DNA from: Planctomycetaceae bacterium
GTDB taxonomy: Bacteria > Planctomycetota > Planctomycetia > Planctomycetales > Planctomycetaceae
NCBI GenBank assembly: GCA_015485495.1
Contig: WFTL01000065.1
Coordinates: forward strand, 1 to 64,000
DNA length: 64,000 nt
Reading direction: 5' to 3'
Part shown: positions 36,847 through 46,339 of the stretch, piece by piece
Layout of the letters: the number at the start of each line of letters is the position of its first letter
Position numbering within the stretch: position 1 is the first letter of the stretch
Program-made: the position numbers and the translations under genes
Notes under the pieces: model-generated
Told to the model about the DNA's origin: nothing
The model's input: the letters and a program-made list of their open reading frames with translations, nothing else
Database searches by the model: none

Positions 36847-37953
36847 GTGGCCGGACCGCACTCCGTCTGGCAGCCGGTCGCGTTTCGTCAGCAGACAGAC
36901 ACCGGTCGAGAAACGGGCAGGAACGACATCGCTCGGAAGGCCCGCCGTCTGATTGAGTATCTGCGGGCGGCAACCGGATCGGCGTTCGAACGCTGCGATG
37001 TTCTGCTGCAGCGGGAACGGATTCCCGGGCCCGTATTGAGCCGCATGGTGGCGGAACTTCACGAAGCCGAAGAATATGACCTGGCCGTTGAATGCCTGCT
37101 GGCTGCGGTGCGGCACAACCAGGGACAGCCATGGATGTACTCCGTGCTACCTCTGGAAATGAAGCTGGCCGGTCGTCCGCGGGAAGAAATCGAACGCGCT
37201 CTGCTGTCGCGTGTCGATTTCGCAGCGGGGGACACCGATCAGGTACTGATTGCTGCTGCACTGCTGTCCCGCATGAAGTTCTGGAATGAGGCATTGCAGC
37301 TGTGCCGGGAGGCAGTGCGCATGGATCCCTGGCAGGCTCGCGTGTGGATGCGTGCGGCGTCCATTGCGGATCGGTCGGGCGATCCGGAGGCGATCGTGTG
37401 GTCCCGCTGCGGGATTCTGCGTTATGTCTGGACGGATGATGCGGCCGTCCGTCATCAGGAGGCTGAGGAAACGCTGCATCGAACGATCGTGGCGGTTCAG
37501 GAGTCCGGCAACACGGATCTGGCGGCCCGGCTGCGGGAACAGGTTCTGGAAGCGAAACGCTGGGACCTCATTGTGCGTGCCGAATGGGCCGGAGACAGCG
37601 ACGTGGATCTGGTCGTCACGGAACCTGGCGGCGCGGTGTGTGACCACAGTCATCAGATCACGGTGAACGGCGGCATTCTGGTACGCACCAGCAGCAGCGG
37701 GCGGCGGCACGTGGAAGAATACCGCTGTCAGATGGCTCCCCCCGGTCGGTTCCGTGTTCGTGTGCGACTGATTCGCGGCCGCATCGTGTCCGGACGAGTG
37801 CGGCTGACCGTGGAACGGTACAGCGGCAGCCGATTTCGACACAGGGAAGTCATCACCGTGCAGCCAGGTTCGTCTGATGCGATGATCGACGTGGATGTCG
37901 AACGCGGACGTGGAAGACTGCACCGCGGTGACCAGCCGGAAGCGGGACCATAA
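36847..37953 (+). CDS. Repeat/beta-domain protein; likely the C-terminal part of the VWA protein
   Basis: The frame has no credible start: the first GTG (36847) lacks a ribosome-binding site and the next ATG is inside the domain at 37045. Residues from about 36950 on are convincing: helical TPR-like repeats (EYDLAVECLLAAVRHN; REEIERALLSRVDFAAGDT; FWNEALQLCREAVRMDPWQA), then a beta domain (EWAGDSDVDLVVTEPGGAVC) of the kind found at the C-terminus of planctomycete VWA proteins. I recall such regions as one polypeptide with VWA domains in relatives, which I could not check. I favour expression as a -1 fusion with the upstream gene. Confidence 0.6.
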   Translation: MAGPHSVWQPVAFRQQTDTGRETGRNDIARKARRLIEYLRAATGSAFERCDVLLQRERIPGPVLSRMVAELHEAEEYDLAVECLLAAVRHNQGQPWMYSVLPLEMKLAGRPREEIERALLSRVDFAAGDTDQVLIAAALLSRMKFWNEALQLCREAVRMDPWQARVWMRAASIADRSGDPEAIVWSRCGILRYVWTDDAAVRHQEAEETLHRTIVAVQESGNTDLAARLREQVLEAKRWDLIVRAEWAGDSDVDLVVTEPGGAVCDHSHQITVNGGILVRTSSSGRRHVEEYRCQMAPPGRFRVRVRLIRGRIVSGRVRLTVERYSGSRFRHREVITVQPGSSDAMIDVDVERGRGRLHRGDQPEAGP

Positions 37954-38025
37954 GTGCCTGCAGGTGTTTGCGGGCCGGGGCGGGCAGACCGGAAGGATCG
38001 GCTGAACTGCCGAAAGAAAACGGAG

Positions 38026-38685
38026 TCAGTCGAGAGCGGGAAACGGCTGTTTCAGAGCGGCGGCCAGACCGGACACCAGGTGCAGCGTCAGTCCCCAGAT
38101 CAGGTGCTGTTCGTAACGGATCGCGGGAAAGGTCTGCCGGCGGCCGTCCAGCCGGTAGTCCAGACTCGTCACGAACCGACTGCTGGTCAGGTGCGACAGG
38201 GGCACCCAGAAGACACGATCCACCTCGTCGGGTGCCTGGATACCGGCTTCGGACTGGCGACCGGCATCGATGCAGTAGACCAGCGGGAACAGTGTCAGCC
38301 CCCGACGAATTCTGGGCAGAACACGGAGTGCTCCGACACGGTCGGTTTCTGTCAGCTCCAGCCCGATTTCTTCCCGTGTTTCGCGTTCTGCGACATCGGC
38401 CGGAGACCGGTCTGCCGGTTCTGCACGTCCGCCGGGAAAGGACACGTGACCGGACCACGGATCATCCGCGCGGACTGTGCGCTGGATGAAGCAGATTTCC
38501 GGATCCGAAGTCTTTTCAGAAATGACGATCGCAACGGACGCCTGGCTGCCGTGCGGATCGAAACGAACTGGGCAGCAGTCCCACGGATCGATCGCATCCC
38601 GGATTTGATCTCTGAATCGCACCCTGTAAGGTTTGCGAACGGCGGTGACGGCGTCAAGAGCAACGTGTCGCGGACCTTCGACCAT
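38026..38685 (-). CDS. Nudix hydrolase (CoA pyrophosphatase-like)
   Basis: The 219-residue protein starts at ATG 38685. The Nudix box is FPGGRAEPADRSPADVAERETREEIGL, given here only in part: GGRAEP...RETREEIGLEL, matching Gx5Ex7REUxEExGU. Just before it, RTVRADDPWSGHVSFPGG follows the pattern of CoA-diphosphatases (an LxxHxGxxSFPGG-like stretch). The gene may clip CoA or its thioesters. It starts 11 bases from the divergent thioesterase gene, another CoA-linked function. Confidence in Nudix is high and in the CoA subtype moderate. Confidence 0.88.
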   Translation of the reverse strand: MVEGPRHVALDAVTAVRKPYRVRFRDQIRDAIDPWDCCPVRFDPHGSQASVAIVISEKTSDPEICFIQRTVRADDPWSGHVSFPGGRAEPADRSPADVAERETREEIGLELTETDRVGALRVLPRIRRGLTLFPLVYCIDAGRQSEAGIQAPDEVDRVFWVPLSHLTSSRFVTSLDYRLDGRRQTFPAIRYEQHLIWGLTLHLVSGLAAALKQPFPALD

Positions 38686-38702
38686 CGCAGAACGGAATGA
38701 CC

Positions 38703-39116
38703 ATGCCTTTTCAGCATCGGATACGTGTTCGCTACGGAGAATGCGATCAGCAGGGCGTCGTGTTCAATGCCCACTACGTGGCTTACATGGATGATGCGAC
38801 GGAAGTCTGGGTGCGGTCTCTGGAACTGGACGGAACGGAAGGCGCTCCGGGCTGGGAATGGATGATCGCTCACGTGAGTGTGGACTGGATTTCATCCGCT
38901 CGCTGCGGCGATCTTCTGGACATCGACGTGGGAATCATCCGCTGGGGGCGAACGTCGTTCGACTTCGGTTTCATCGGCCGGATCGGGGAACGCGAAGTCT
39001 TTCGTGCCCGCAGTGTGGGAGTGACGGTGGAACGCGACACCCTGCGTCCGATGACGACTCCGGATTTCGTTCGCAGGGCCCTGGGCGATCCGGTGGACTG
39101 GGACGTGCCTTCCTGA
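38703..39116 (+). CDS. 4HBT hot-dog acyl-CoA thioesterase (YbgC/FadM-like)
   Basis: The protein is about 137 residues. ATG 38703 has CGGA 6 bases upstream and ATG 38697 is in frame. RVRYGECDQQGVVFNAHYVAYMDDA carries the hot-dog active-site Asp (ECDQQG) and the typical start of the 4-hydroxybenzoyl-CoA thioesterase family. VDWISSARCGDLLDIDV and FGFIGRIGEREVFRARSVG complete the fold. It hydrolyses acyl-CoA thioesters in the cytoplasm; the chain is unknown. It is divergent from the Nudix gene with start codons only 11-17 bases apart. Confidence 0.88.
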   Translation: MPFQHRIRVRYGECDQQGVVFNAHYVAYMDDATEVWVRSLELDGTEGAPGWEWMIAHVSVDWISSARCGDLLDIDVGIIRWGRTSFDFGFIGRIGEREVFRARSVGVTVERDTLRPMTTPDFVRRALGDPVDWDVPS

Positions 39117-39184
39117 CCGGCGGTCAGGCGATTTCGGGGCGTCATGTCGGCTGCCGGTCCGGTCTGTCGCGGACCGGCGGGCTG

Positions 39185-40186
39185 TCACGGGAATGCGGCC
39201 TGTCCCGCCTCCTTCAGAGCGGCCTCCAGACGCTTCATTCCCTCCTGCATGGAACAGACGGGGACGTAATCGAAATCCCGCTGAGCGGCCTGAATCGAAT
39301 AGGTATGAGTTCCGGAAAGCTGTTCGGCGACGAAGCGGGTCATGGGCGGTTCTCCCGGCAGCACGTTCCACAGGACTTCCATCACCGCGCCCAGTCTGCG
39401 GGCTGCTGAAGCAGAAAGAGATCGGCGAACGGGCGGCAGACCGGCCAGTGCCAGAATCTCGTCTATCCAGTCCCACAGGCAGACCGGGTCCGGTTCGTTG
39501 ATGAAATACGCACGGCCGGACGGTGTGGAGGAGCGGCGCAGAGCCGCTTCTGCCTGGAGATGGGCGGCGGCCGCGTTTTCCACGTAGCTGACGGATACCT
39601 GATTGCGTCCGCTGCCGACGCGGCGGAGTCGTCCGGACCGGGCCCGCTGCAGCAGACGGGGAATCAGATGATTGTCGCCAGGTCCCCAGATGAGATGCGG
39701 GCGCAGTGAAACGGTCTTCAGTTCCGTCCCGGCCGCTGCCAGGACGGCCTGTTCGGCCAGTGCCTTGGAATGCGGATAGTGACACAGCCAGCGGGATGGA
39801 TACGGCAGGGATTCATCGGCTTCGTGATGATCCGTGCCATCGAACACGACACTTGGCGAACTGGTGTAGATCAGCCGTCGCACTCCGCAGCGCTGACACG
39901 CCCGGATGATGTTTTTCGTCCCCAGGGTGTTGATGGAATAGTATGTTTTCCAGGGACCCCAGACACCCGGGACGGCCGCCACATGAAAGACGGCATCGAC
40001 AGCGGTACAGGCCTGGACCAGCCGCTGTTCATCGCGGATGTCTCCCTGGAGCAGTTCCACACCCGGCTGCTGAAGTTCCGGGTAACGGCCGCGACACAGA
40101 ATGCGCACCTGGTGGCCCGCCTGTCGAAGCTGTTCGACGATGTGCCGTCCCAGAAACCCGCCGCCTCCTGTCACCAGAAACCGCAT
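39185..40186 (-). CDS. NAD-dependent epimerase/3-beta-HSD family, OleD-like reductase
   Basis: The 333-residue protein starts at ATG 40186. The extended short-chain dehydrogenase features are [16 protein letters not shown] (NAD-binding), [22 protein letters not shown] and the catalytic [10 protein letters not shown] (YxxxK). The combination of [20 protein letters not shown] and DESLPYP is what I associate with OleD, the 2-alkyl-3-oxoalkanoate reductase of long-chain olefin synthesis. No OleA, OleB or OleC is in the window, so the role is unproven. No ribosome-binding site of note; GGAA lies upstream. Confidence 0.85.
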   Translation of the reverse strand: MRFLVTGGGGFLGRHIVEQLRQAGHQVRILCRGRYPELQQPGVELLQGDIRDEQRLVQACTAVDAVFHVAAVPGVWGPWKTYYSINTLGTKNIIRACQRCGVRRLIYTSSPSVVFDGTDHHEADESLPYPSRWLCHYPHSKALAEQAVLAAAGTELKTVSLRPHLIWGPGDNHLIPRLLQRARSGRLRRVGSGRNQVSVSYVENAAAAHLQAEAALRRSSTPSGRAYFINEPDPVCLWDWIDEILALAGLPPVRRSLSASAARRLGAVMEVLWNVLPGEPPMTRFVAEQLSGTHTYSIQAAQRDFDYVPVCSMQEGMKRLEAALKEAGQAAFP

Positions 40187-40441
40187 TGAGACTGTTCCGG
40201 CTGCCACCGGCTCATTTTCAGGTTGATGAACATGTCTCCGGCTGATTCCCGGAGAAAAATCGACGAACACCCTAATGGTCGTACCGAACAAACACAACAA
40301 TCCGCATGCCGCCGGTCGCGCACCTCCTGGTGCCCACCACACGGTGTGTGTCGGCGGGGCGGAATGGTATTCGGGAAATGAATACGGCCATTCGGAGCCG
40401 CAATGATGTCCCGGTGGCGATGAAGGAGGATGAAAAGTTTT

Positions 40442-41839
40442 ATGAATCGGCCTTCACTGGATCCGGATGCAGACACGATGCGCCGTGTCGGCTACGAACT
40501 GATCGATCGGTTCGTCGATCATGCGTGTTCGCTCAGTCGACTGCGGGCGATGAACGCGGCGTCACCGTCTGAATACATGGCGGCCGTCGATGGACCGCTT
40601 CCGGAAAACGGGTCGGGGCTTTCGGACTGTCTGCAGCAGTTCTTTCAGCGTGTGGTTCCGGGCATGACGCACGTCTGCCATCCCCGGTTTCATGGATGGA
40701 TTCCCGCGCCATCCAGTTTCGCGGGTGCTCTGGGAATGATGCTGGCTGCAGCCACGAATCCTTTCACCGGGACCTGGCTGGGGGGCGCCACGGTGACGGC
40801 GCTGGAGCAGACCGTTCTGCGGTGGATTGCAGAAATGCTGGATTTCGATCCGCAGGCGGCCGGCATTCTGACCAGTGGCGGGTCGATGGCCAATCTGACA
40901 GCTCTGGCGGCCGCTCGAACCCGCTGGACAGACCGAACGAAGATGCCCGGTGTGTATGTGTCTTCGGAAGGCCATGCATCCGTGATTCGGGCGGCATCGC
41001 TGCTCGGGTTTCCCGAACAGGCGATGCGGATTCTGCCGGCGGACGATTCGTTTCGAATGAGTCCGGAACGGCTGCGGCGTGCCCTGCAGCAGGATGTGGA
41101 TCGCGGCTGCAGTCCGGTGTGTGTGGTGGCCAGTGCCGGAACGACGAACCTGGGAACCGTCGATCCGCTGTCGGAGATCGCTCAGGTGTGTCGTGAGTAT
41201 TCCGTGTGGTTTCATGTGGACGGTGCCTATGGCGGTTTTGCCGGCATCAGCGACACCGGCCGGAGGCTGCTGAAAGGAATGTCGGAAGCCGATTCGCTCA
41301 CCCTGGATCCGCACAAATGGCTGTATTGCCCCGTCGGGGTCGGCTGCGTGCTGGTGCGGGACCGCGGGGCACTGCGGGCCGCATTTTCAAGCGGCGGAGA
41401 TTACCTGCGCGATCTGCCCCGAGATGCCGTGAATCCCTATGAATTCGGTCCGGAACTGTCCCGTCCGGCCCGCGTTCTGCCGGTGTGGATGGTTCTGCGT
41501 TCGGCCGGACGCGCTGAGCTGGCCCGGCAGATCGAACAGGACATGCAGCTGGCTCGACTGGCCGCCCGGCTGCTGCAGGAAGACGACCGGTTTGAAGTCG
41601 TGCCGCCGACGTTGTCCGTTGTGGGGTTTCGGCATCGGCCGAGACAGGGAGAATCCGAAGCGGAGCGGGCCGCACGGGATCATCGGCTGCTGCAGCGGCT
41701 GCGCGATGAAGGCGATGTTGTGCTTTCGTCCACGCTGAGTGCCGGGCGGAGTCTTCTGCGTCTGGTGGTATTGAATCATCGAACGACGGAAACCGAGATT
41801 CGGTATTCAGTCAGTCGCATTCGGAACTCCGCTTTGTAA
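40442..41839 (+). CDS. PLP-dependent group II (aromatic) amino-acid decarboxylase
   Basis: About 465 residues. AAGGAGG sits directly before ATG 40430, which leaves too little room, so ATG 40442 is preferred. The fold is of the aromatic-L-amino-acid/histidine/glutamate decarboxylase group. [14 protein letters not shown] is typical of the N-terminal part, and [19 protein letters not shown] follows. [16 protein letters not shown] binds the PLP phosphate. [10 protein letters not shown] carries the PLP Asp and [15 protein letters not shown] the Schiff-base Lys. It decarboxylates an amino acid in the cytoplasm; the substrate cannot be read. It precedes a VWA membrane gene with a 13-base gap. Confidence 0.92.
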   Translation: MNRPSLDPDADTMRRVGYELIDRFVDHACSLSRLRAMNAASPSEYMAAVDGPLPENGSGLSDCLQQFFQRVVPGMTHVCHPRFHGWIPAPSSFAGALGMMLAAATNPFTGTWLGGATVTALEQTVLRWIAEMLDFDPQAAGILTSGGSMANLTALAAARTRWTDRTKMPGVYVSSEGHASVIRAASLLGFPEQAMRILPADDSFRMSPERLRRALQQDVDRGCSPVCVVASAGTTNLGTVDPLSEIAQVCREYSVWFHVDGAYGGFAGISDTGRRLLKGMSEADSLTLDPHKWLYCPVGVGCVLVRDRGALRAAFSSGGDYLRDLPRDAVNPYEFGPELSRPARVLPVWMVLRSAGRAELARQIEQDMQLARLAARLLQEDDRFEVVPPTLSVVGFRHRPRQGESEAERAARDHRLLQRLRDEGDVVLSSTLSAGRSLLRLVVLNHRTTETEIRYSVSRIRNSAL

Positions 41840-41852
41840 TCCTGCGCCGGTG

Positions 41853-44381
41853 ATGACGCGGCATTTCACCTTTTCCGGATTCGAATCGATCGGGTTCGCG
41901 GCGACCGTTGTTTTCGCCGTGCTGCTGACGGCCGTGCTGTGTGTGTCCCTTCTGCGGAAGGAACTCGTTCTGGTTTCCCGCACCACCGCGATCGCGCTGC
42001 TGGGGCTGCGGCTGCTGATCCTGCTGCTGGTTCTGCTGATTCTGCTGCGGCCCGGCATTTCCTGGGAACGGGACCATGAGCATCTGCCGGAACTCGTTGT
42101 GGCCATCGACGTGTCCGGCAGCATGCAGTTGTCCGATGAACAGGCGGATGCTGAGGAGATTCTGCGGCGGGCACGCGGCATCGGTCAGGTGGCCCCTGAC
42201 CCTCCTGACAACGATCTGGCCGCCTGGAAAGCCGCATGGGATCGGGAGCCGCGGCCGTCGGGGGAGCGGGCTGCGACCGGCGCGGGCGAAATGACCGAAG
42301 ATCGAATACGGCGGGAACTGTTGAAGGAGATCAGTCGTCTCACACGTCGCCAGGTGGTGCAGCATCTGCTGACGAACCCGCGCAGACCGCTTCTGGACGG
42401 TCTGCAGGAAGACTTCCATGTGCGGGTTGTCCTGTTTTCCGAATCGCGCCGCAAAATCGATCCTGGAGATCTGGAATCGGAACTGGCATCGACCCGGGAC
42501 ACACGGTCGTCTCAGACGGATCTGGCCGGAGTCCTGAACGATGTGGTCACGGATGCGGCCGCTTCGGCGATCCGAGCGGTCATTCTGCTGTCCGACGGGC
42601 GGTCGACAATACCCGGCCACCCGGTCGATGTGGCCCGCCACCTGGGAGTACGACGGATTCCCGTTTTCTGCGTGCCGGTCGGTTCGGTGCATCTTCCGCG
42701 GGATCTCATCGCCCGACCGGTGGACGCGCCGACTTCCGTTTTTCCGAAAGATTCGGTCACCGTACGCTGCCCGGTGGCGGCTGCGGGATTCGACGGGCAG
42801 CAGGTGACTGTTCGGATTCAGGAAGGGCGTCTGGAACGAGGGTGGCAGGATGTGACCGTGAAAAACGGACGGGCGGATGCTCAGTTCGTCCTGAACGATC
42901 TGTCTGAAGGGACGCACGAACTGAAGGTGGAAGTCGATCCGCTTCCTGGGGAACTGTCCGAAGAAAACAACTCACAGCCGTTTGTCCTGCTGGTCACCGA
43001 CAGCAGCGCGCGCGTTCTGCTGATTGAACAGCGGCCGCGGTGGGAGTTTCGTTTTCTCCGAAATCTGCTGGAACGGGATGAACGCATCGATCTGGAAACG
43101 ATTCTTCTGGAACAGCCGTTTCTGCGTCTTTTGACAGCACCGGCTATGGACGCATCCATTCCGGAAGCCGGACAGCTGGCCTCCCGACTGAGTGAAACGG
43201 ACGTTCTGCTGCTGGGCGATGTGGCCCCTGATCGTCTCACGGAATCCGCCTGGCAGGCCGTTCGGGATGCCGTGGAAAAGGACGGCATGACACTGGTCGT
43301 GATTCCCGGACCGGATCACGGCGAGGTGCTGGAACAGCAGCCTGTGCTCAATGAACTGCTGCCGCTCGCGGGGGCGCGGAAGGTGCAGGCCGAATCGTTT
43401 CAGGCATCTCAGCGCGGCCGCCCGGTTTCCGCGTTTCGACTGATTCCGCGTCCGGAAGCATCACTGGTTCCCATGTTTCAGTTGTCCGAGACAGGGGACA
43501 ATGCAGCGGTGTTCGGCCGTCTTCCGGGGCATCCGCGGATCGTCACCGGAAACCCGCGGGCCGGAACGACCGTGTGGGCGGATGCCGTCCTGCAGACCAC
43601 TCAGGGAAGACAGTCGTTTCCCCTGGTGGTGTGGCGGCATTTCGGTTCCGGCCAGGTCGTGTGGATGGGAATGGACAGCACCTGGAGATGGCGGCGGCGG
43701 GCCGGTGATCGCTGGCATCATCGCTTCTGGGGACAACTGATCCGCTGGGCTGTTCGGAACCGGGCGGCAGCCACCGGGAAGGATGTGCGTCTGAATCTGT
43801 CAGCCGATCTGATCACGGAACGACAGACGGTCGAGGCCGAAGCTGCGCTGTCGGAAATCTTAGCGGAACGGATGGAGGAGGATTTTCTGACAGTCATCAT
43901 TCGGAAGAACGATCCGTCACCGGCTGAGAATCCTGCAGGTTCGGAAGCAGCTTCTGATGCGGTTGCCGCCGTGCGCATGAAGCGGATGCCGGAATCTTCA
44001 GATGGAAGGGCCCGCTTTCGCTGTCAGATTGGAGGGCTGGCTGCGGGACGTTACGAACTGGTCATCCAGGCGGATGAACAGTCGGTGATTTCCGGAGAAG
44101 ATGTTCGAGCGGAACTGACAGTCGTCTCCCGCAGCAGCCCGGAACTGGTCGATGTGACGGCCGATCGTGACGGTCTGCTGCAGATCGCCAGGAGCAGCGG
44201 CGGGCGCGTGGTGGAAATCGATGAACTGGATTCGCTGCCGAAACTGCTGCAGCGGGACAGGCCGGTTCAGGACGCCCGTCCGGAACAGACGGACCTGTGG
44301 GATCACTGGCTGACTCTGACTGTGCTGATTCTGCTTCTGACCTGCCAGTGGTTCCTGAGAAAACTGAGTGGTCTGCCCTGA
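41853..44381 (+). CDS. Membrane protein with VWA domain (BatA-like)
   Basis: The 842-residue protein starts at ATG 41853, with GTG 41850 next to it. Two N-terminal membrane helices (IGFAATVVFAVLLTAVLCVSL and TAIALLGLRLLILLLVLLIL) are followed by a periplasmic VWA domain with AIDVSGSMQLS (MIDAS) and AVILLSDGRSTIP. Further beta-rich and Rossmann-like parts follow (RVLLIEQRPRWEFRFLRNLL; VVIPGPDHGEVLEQ), and one helix closes the protein (LTLTVLILLLTCQWFL). It resembles planctomycete VWA proteins with a trailing glutamine-amidotransferase-like part. Function is unknown. It follows the decarboxylase gene in a likely operon. Confidence 0.8.
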   Translation: MTRHFTFSGFESIGFAATVVFAVLLTAVLCVSLLRKELVLVSRTTAIALLGLRLLILLLVLLILLRPGISWERDHEHLPELVVAIDVSGSMQLSDEQADAEEILRRARGIGQVAPDPPDNDLAAWKAAWDREPRPSGERAATGAGEMTEDRIRRELLKEISRLTRRQVVQHLLTNPRRPLLDGLQEDFHVRVVLFSESRRKIDPGDLESELASTRDTRSSQTDLAGVLNDVVTDAAASAIRAVILLSDGRSTIPGHPVDVARHLGVRRIPVFCVPVGSVHLPRDLIARPVDAPTSVFPKDSVTVRCPVAAAGFDGQQVTVRIQEGRLERGWQDVTVKNGRADAQFVLNDLSEGTHELKVEVDPLPGELSEENNSQPFVLLVTDSSARVLLIEQRPRWEFRFLRNLLERDERIDLETILLEQPFLRLLTAPAMDASIPEAGQLASRLSETDVLLLGDVAPDRLTESAWQAVRDAVEKDGMTLVVIPGPDHGEVLEQQPVLNELLPLAGARKVQAESFQASQRGRPVSAFRLIPRPEASLVPMFQLSETGDNAAVFGRLPGHPRIVTGNPRAGTTVWADAVLQTTQGRQSFPLVVWRHFGSGQVVWMGMDSTWRWRRRAGDRWHHRFWGQLIRWAVRNRAAATGKDVRLNLSADLITERQTVEAEAALSEILAERMEEDFLTVIIRKNDPSPAENPAGSEAASDAVAAVRMKRMPESSDGRARFRCQIGGLAAGRYELVIQADEQSVISGEDVRAELTVVSRSSPELVDVTADRDGLLQIARSSGGRVVEIDELDSLPKLLQRDRPVQDARPEQTDLWDHWLTLTVLILLLTCQWFLRKLSGLP

Positions 44382-44564
44382 CGCGGTGTTCCGGTATTCC
44401 TGAACGCTGTGGACGGGAACCTTCTGACGGGGCCGCTGCATCGAACGGGATTTCGACGGGGATCGGTCGCCCTGATCGGAGGCCGGGAACGGTCGGACAG
44501 GGGCAGGGACCTGGCGGCAGCCATGCGTCCGGTCCCGGTCCGGTCCATTTGTTCGGGAGCTGGC

Positions 44565-44593
44565 TTGTATCACCCGCAGGACAGCACTAGACT
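44565..44593 (+). promoter_or_regulatory. Candidate sigma-70 promoter of tRNA-Phe
   Basis: TTGTAT (44565-44570) and TAGACT (44588-44593) are spaced 17 bases apart and lie 35 bases before the tRNA. Confidence 0.5.
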
Positions 44594-44628
44594 CCCTCGC
44601 TCGCAGCCGATCCAGATATCTGCTGTGG

Positions 44629-44701
44629 GGGCGGATAGCTCAGTTGGTAGAGCACAGGACTGAAAATCCTGGTGTCGCCGGTTCGATTCCGGCTCCGCCC
44701 A
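44629..44701 (+). tRNA. tRNA-Phe (GAA)
   Basis: The acceptor stem GGGCGGA pairs with TCCGCCC. The D arm is GCTC...GAGC. The anticodon stem CAGGA/TCCTG encloses CTGAAAA, giving anticodon GAA. The T arm is GCCGG TTCGATT CCGGC. The discriminator base is A, no CCA is encoded, and the length is 73 bases. Confidence 0.95.
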
Positions 44702-44947
44702 TTCCCTCCTGTTGTGGAACCGGAAAGCGGGGACAGGATTCACGCACCGGGGATATCCAGACACCAGGTGACACCAGGCGATGAGTGCCGGCGATCTGCC
44801 GGAAAAGCGTGGTCGTTCCGGTCGGCCCGCAGAGCGGATCGGGGGGGGCGACCGGGGGCATACAGAAGGCCAGTGGGGCGCCGTGCAGTGGACGTCGTTC
44901 AGACCACTTCGTGCCGCGCCCCTGTGCTGTGCCGTTTTGACACACAG

Positions 44948-45211
44948 TCACACTTTCCACGATGCGATGTCTGCCTCCGTCAGCTCGATCCGGTCCACCT
45001 CCAGCCCCGCGCCTTGAACGGTGTGCACGGCCGACAGGATCGCCGATTGCAGGTCTGCTGCATCGCGGTGAAAATCCACATGAGCACAGCCGGCGATGAT
45101 TCCCGGTATGCTGTCGTCCCCTCCGACTTCATACAGCGCATTGGACCATTCCAGCAGGTCATCCGGTGCGGCAGACAGCCAGACGCGAAACGGCCACGTT
45201 GTCGTCGTCAT
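44948..45211 (-). CDS. Small conserved protein (87 aa)
   Basis: ATG 45211 has a good ribosome-binding site (AAGGAG). The protein (WPFRVWLSAAPDDLLEWSNALYEVGGDDSIPGIIAGCAHVDFHRDAADLQSAILSAVH, shown here only in short form: ALYEVGGDDSIPG and VDFHRDAADLQSAIL) matches a small family of bacterial proteins with a GCDDA-like core that I have seen annotated as DNA-binding or antitoxin-like. The fold is probably alpha/beta. Its neighbour on the right is a universal stress protein gene. Function is unknown. The stated family resemblance is from memory. Confidence 0.7.
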   Translation of the reverse strand: MTTTTWPFRVWLSAAPDDLLEWSNALYEVGGDDSIPGIIAGCAHVDFHRDAADLQSAILSAVHTVQGAGLEVDRIELTEADIASWKV

Positions 45212-45783
45212 GCGACCTTGTCTCCTTGTGAACAGGAATCACCGAACGCCGTCAGTTCACGCGCGTGACGTGCTTCCGCAGAACCGGTCCGGTCAGCATG
45301 AGAGTGCCAACGGCTTTCTCATCTGGGCACGGACACCGTCATGAAACGGAAACGACACACATCAGGGCGAATTGTCCGGATATCCTGTTTCACGATGCGG
45401 ATGCGTGCAGCCTGTTGTCTGTCGTTCCAGGAGACAGCCATCAGCCTGCCTGGCGGGATGATATGCAGTTTTCGTCCGTGTATGTGCGCTCCGCTTCCGA
45501 ATATCGGTCTGTACGCGACCGGATCTGGAGGCCGGCGGGCCACGCGAGCTCACTTGCACATGGAACGCGTGTCCGGTGGCGTAGGTACATCGATGGTGCT
45601 GTAGAATCGGCAGACTGCATTCGGAACAGATTTTGCACCTCTGGCAGGATGAAGAAGGGCTGCCTGCCAGGCCAGGAAGTTGCTGTCTGTGGTGGGAGGC
45701 TGGTGTTGTTCCGGAATGCTGACCGGCGCGTTCGCGGAAACCGAGGGGGCCGATTGGAAATCTGAAAACGGGGAGTCGGAATC
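45212..45783. other. Divergent intergenic region (572 bp)
   Basis: It lies between the small conserved gene (minus) and the universal stress protein gene (plus). No gene is convincing. A degenerate sigma-54-like site reading right is at 45622-45637 (listed as a finding). A TGGCAC half-site on the minus strand at 45303-45308 has its GC one base too close. Confidence 0.35.
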
Positions 45784-46242
45784 ATGATCAGAATCCAGCG
45801 AATTCTGGTACCGACGGACTTCAGCGAACCAGGGCGGTCCGCTTTGAAATACGCCGTCGAATTTGCGGATCAGTTCGGTGCGGCTGTGGATCTGCTGCAT
45901 GTGGTGGAACCGATTCCACCAGGAGCACTGCTGAGTTATCAGCCGATGGAGGATCTTCGCAGCAGCCTGGTGAAACACGCGGAAGAACAGATGGAAGCCC
46001 TGCACAGTCAGTGGGAAGACTGCTGCTTTCCGGTGGAGAAAATCGTTCTCGAGGGCCATCCGTTCGTGGAAATCGTGCGGTGTGCCCGGGACCGAAAGAC
46101 GGACCTGATCATCATGGGAACTCACGGGCGCGGTCCCATCGCGCACATGATGCTGGGAAGTACGACAGAACAGGTGATCCGCAAAGCTCCCTGTCCGGTG
46201 CTTACTGTGCGCCACCCGGAACATGAATTCATCCAGCCGTGA
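45784..46242 (+). CDS. Universal stress protein (UspA family)
   Basis: The 152-residue protein starts at ATG 45784 with GGGGAG upstream. It begins IQRILVPTDFSEPGRSALKYA, the Usp start, and ends with the ATP-binding motif GTHGRGPIAHMMLGSTTEQV (Gx2Gx9G[ST]). LIIMG precedes it. Usp proteins bind ATP and support survival of stasis and low oxygen. It is one of two Usp genes in this 2.5-kb stretch, flanking glgC, next to a hydrogenase operon. Confidence 0.93.
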   Translation: MIRIQRILVPTDFSEPGRSALKYAVEFADQFGAAVDLLHVVEPIPPGALLSYQPMEDLRSSLVKHAEEQMEALHSQWEDCCFPVEKIVLEGHPFVEIVRCARDRKTDLIIMGTHGRGPIAHMMLGSTTEQVIRKAPCPVLTVRHPEHEFIQP

Positions 46243-46339
46243 TCCGGTGCCGGCGAAAATGTGAAGTGGAGGGACGATCGACAGCGCGCCGCCGGACGTG
46301 AGGTGTTCCCCGTCGGTGTGTGCGAAAAGCCGCAGTGCT

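Noticed and set aside
45303-45308. TGGCAC on the minus strand before the small conserved gene as a sigma-54 -24 element.
   Set aside because: The following TGC places GC only 9 bases from GG, and sigma-54 spacing is strict at 10.
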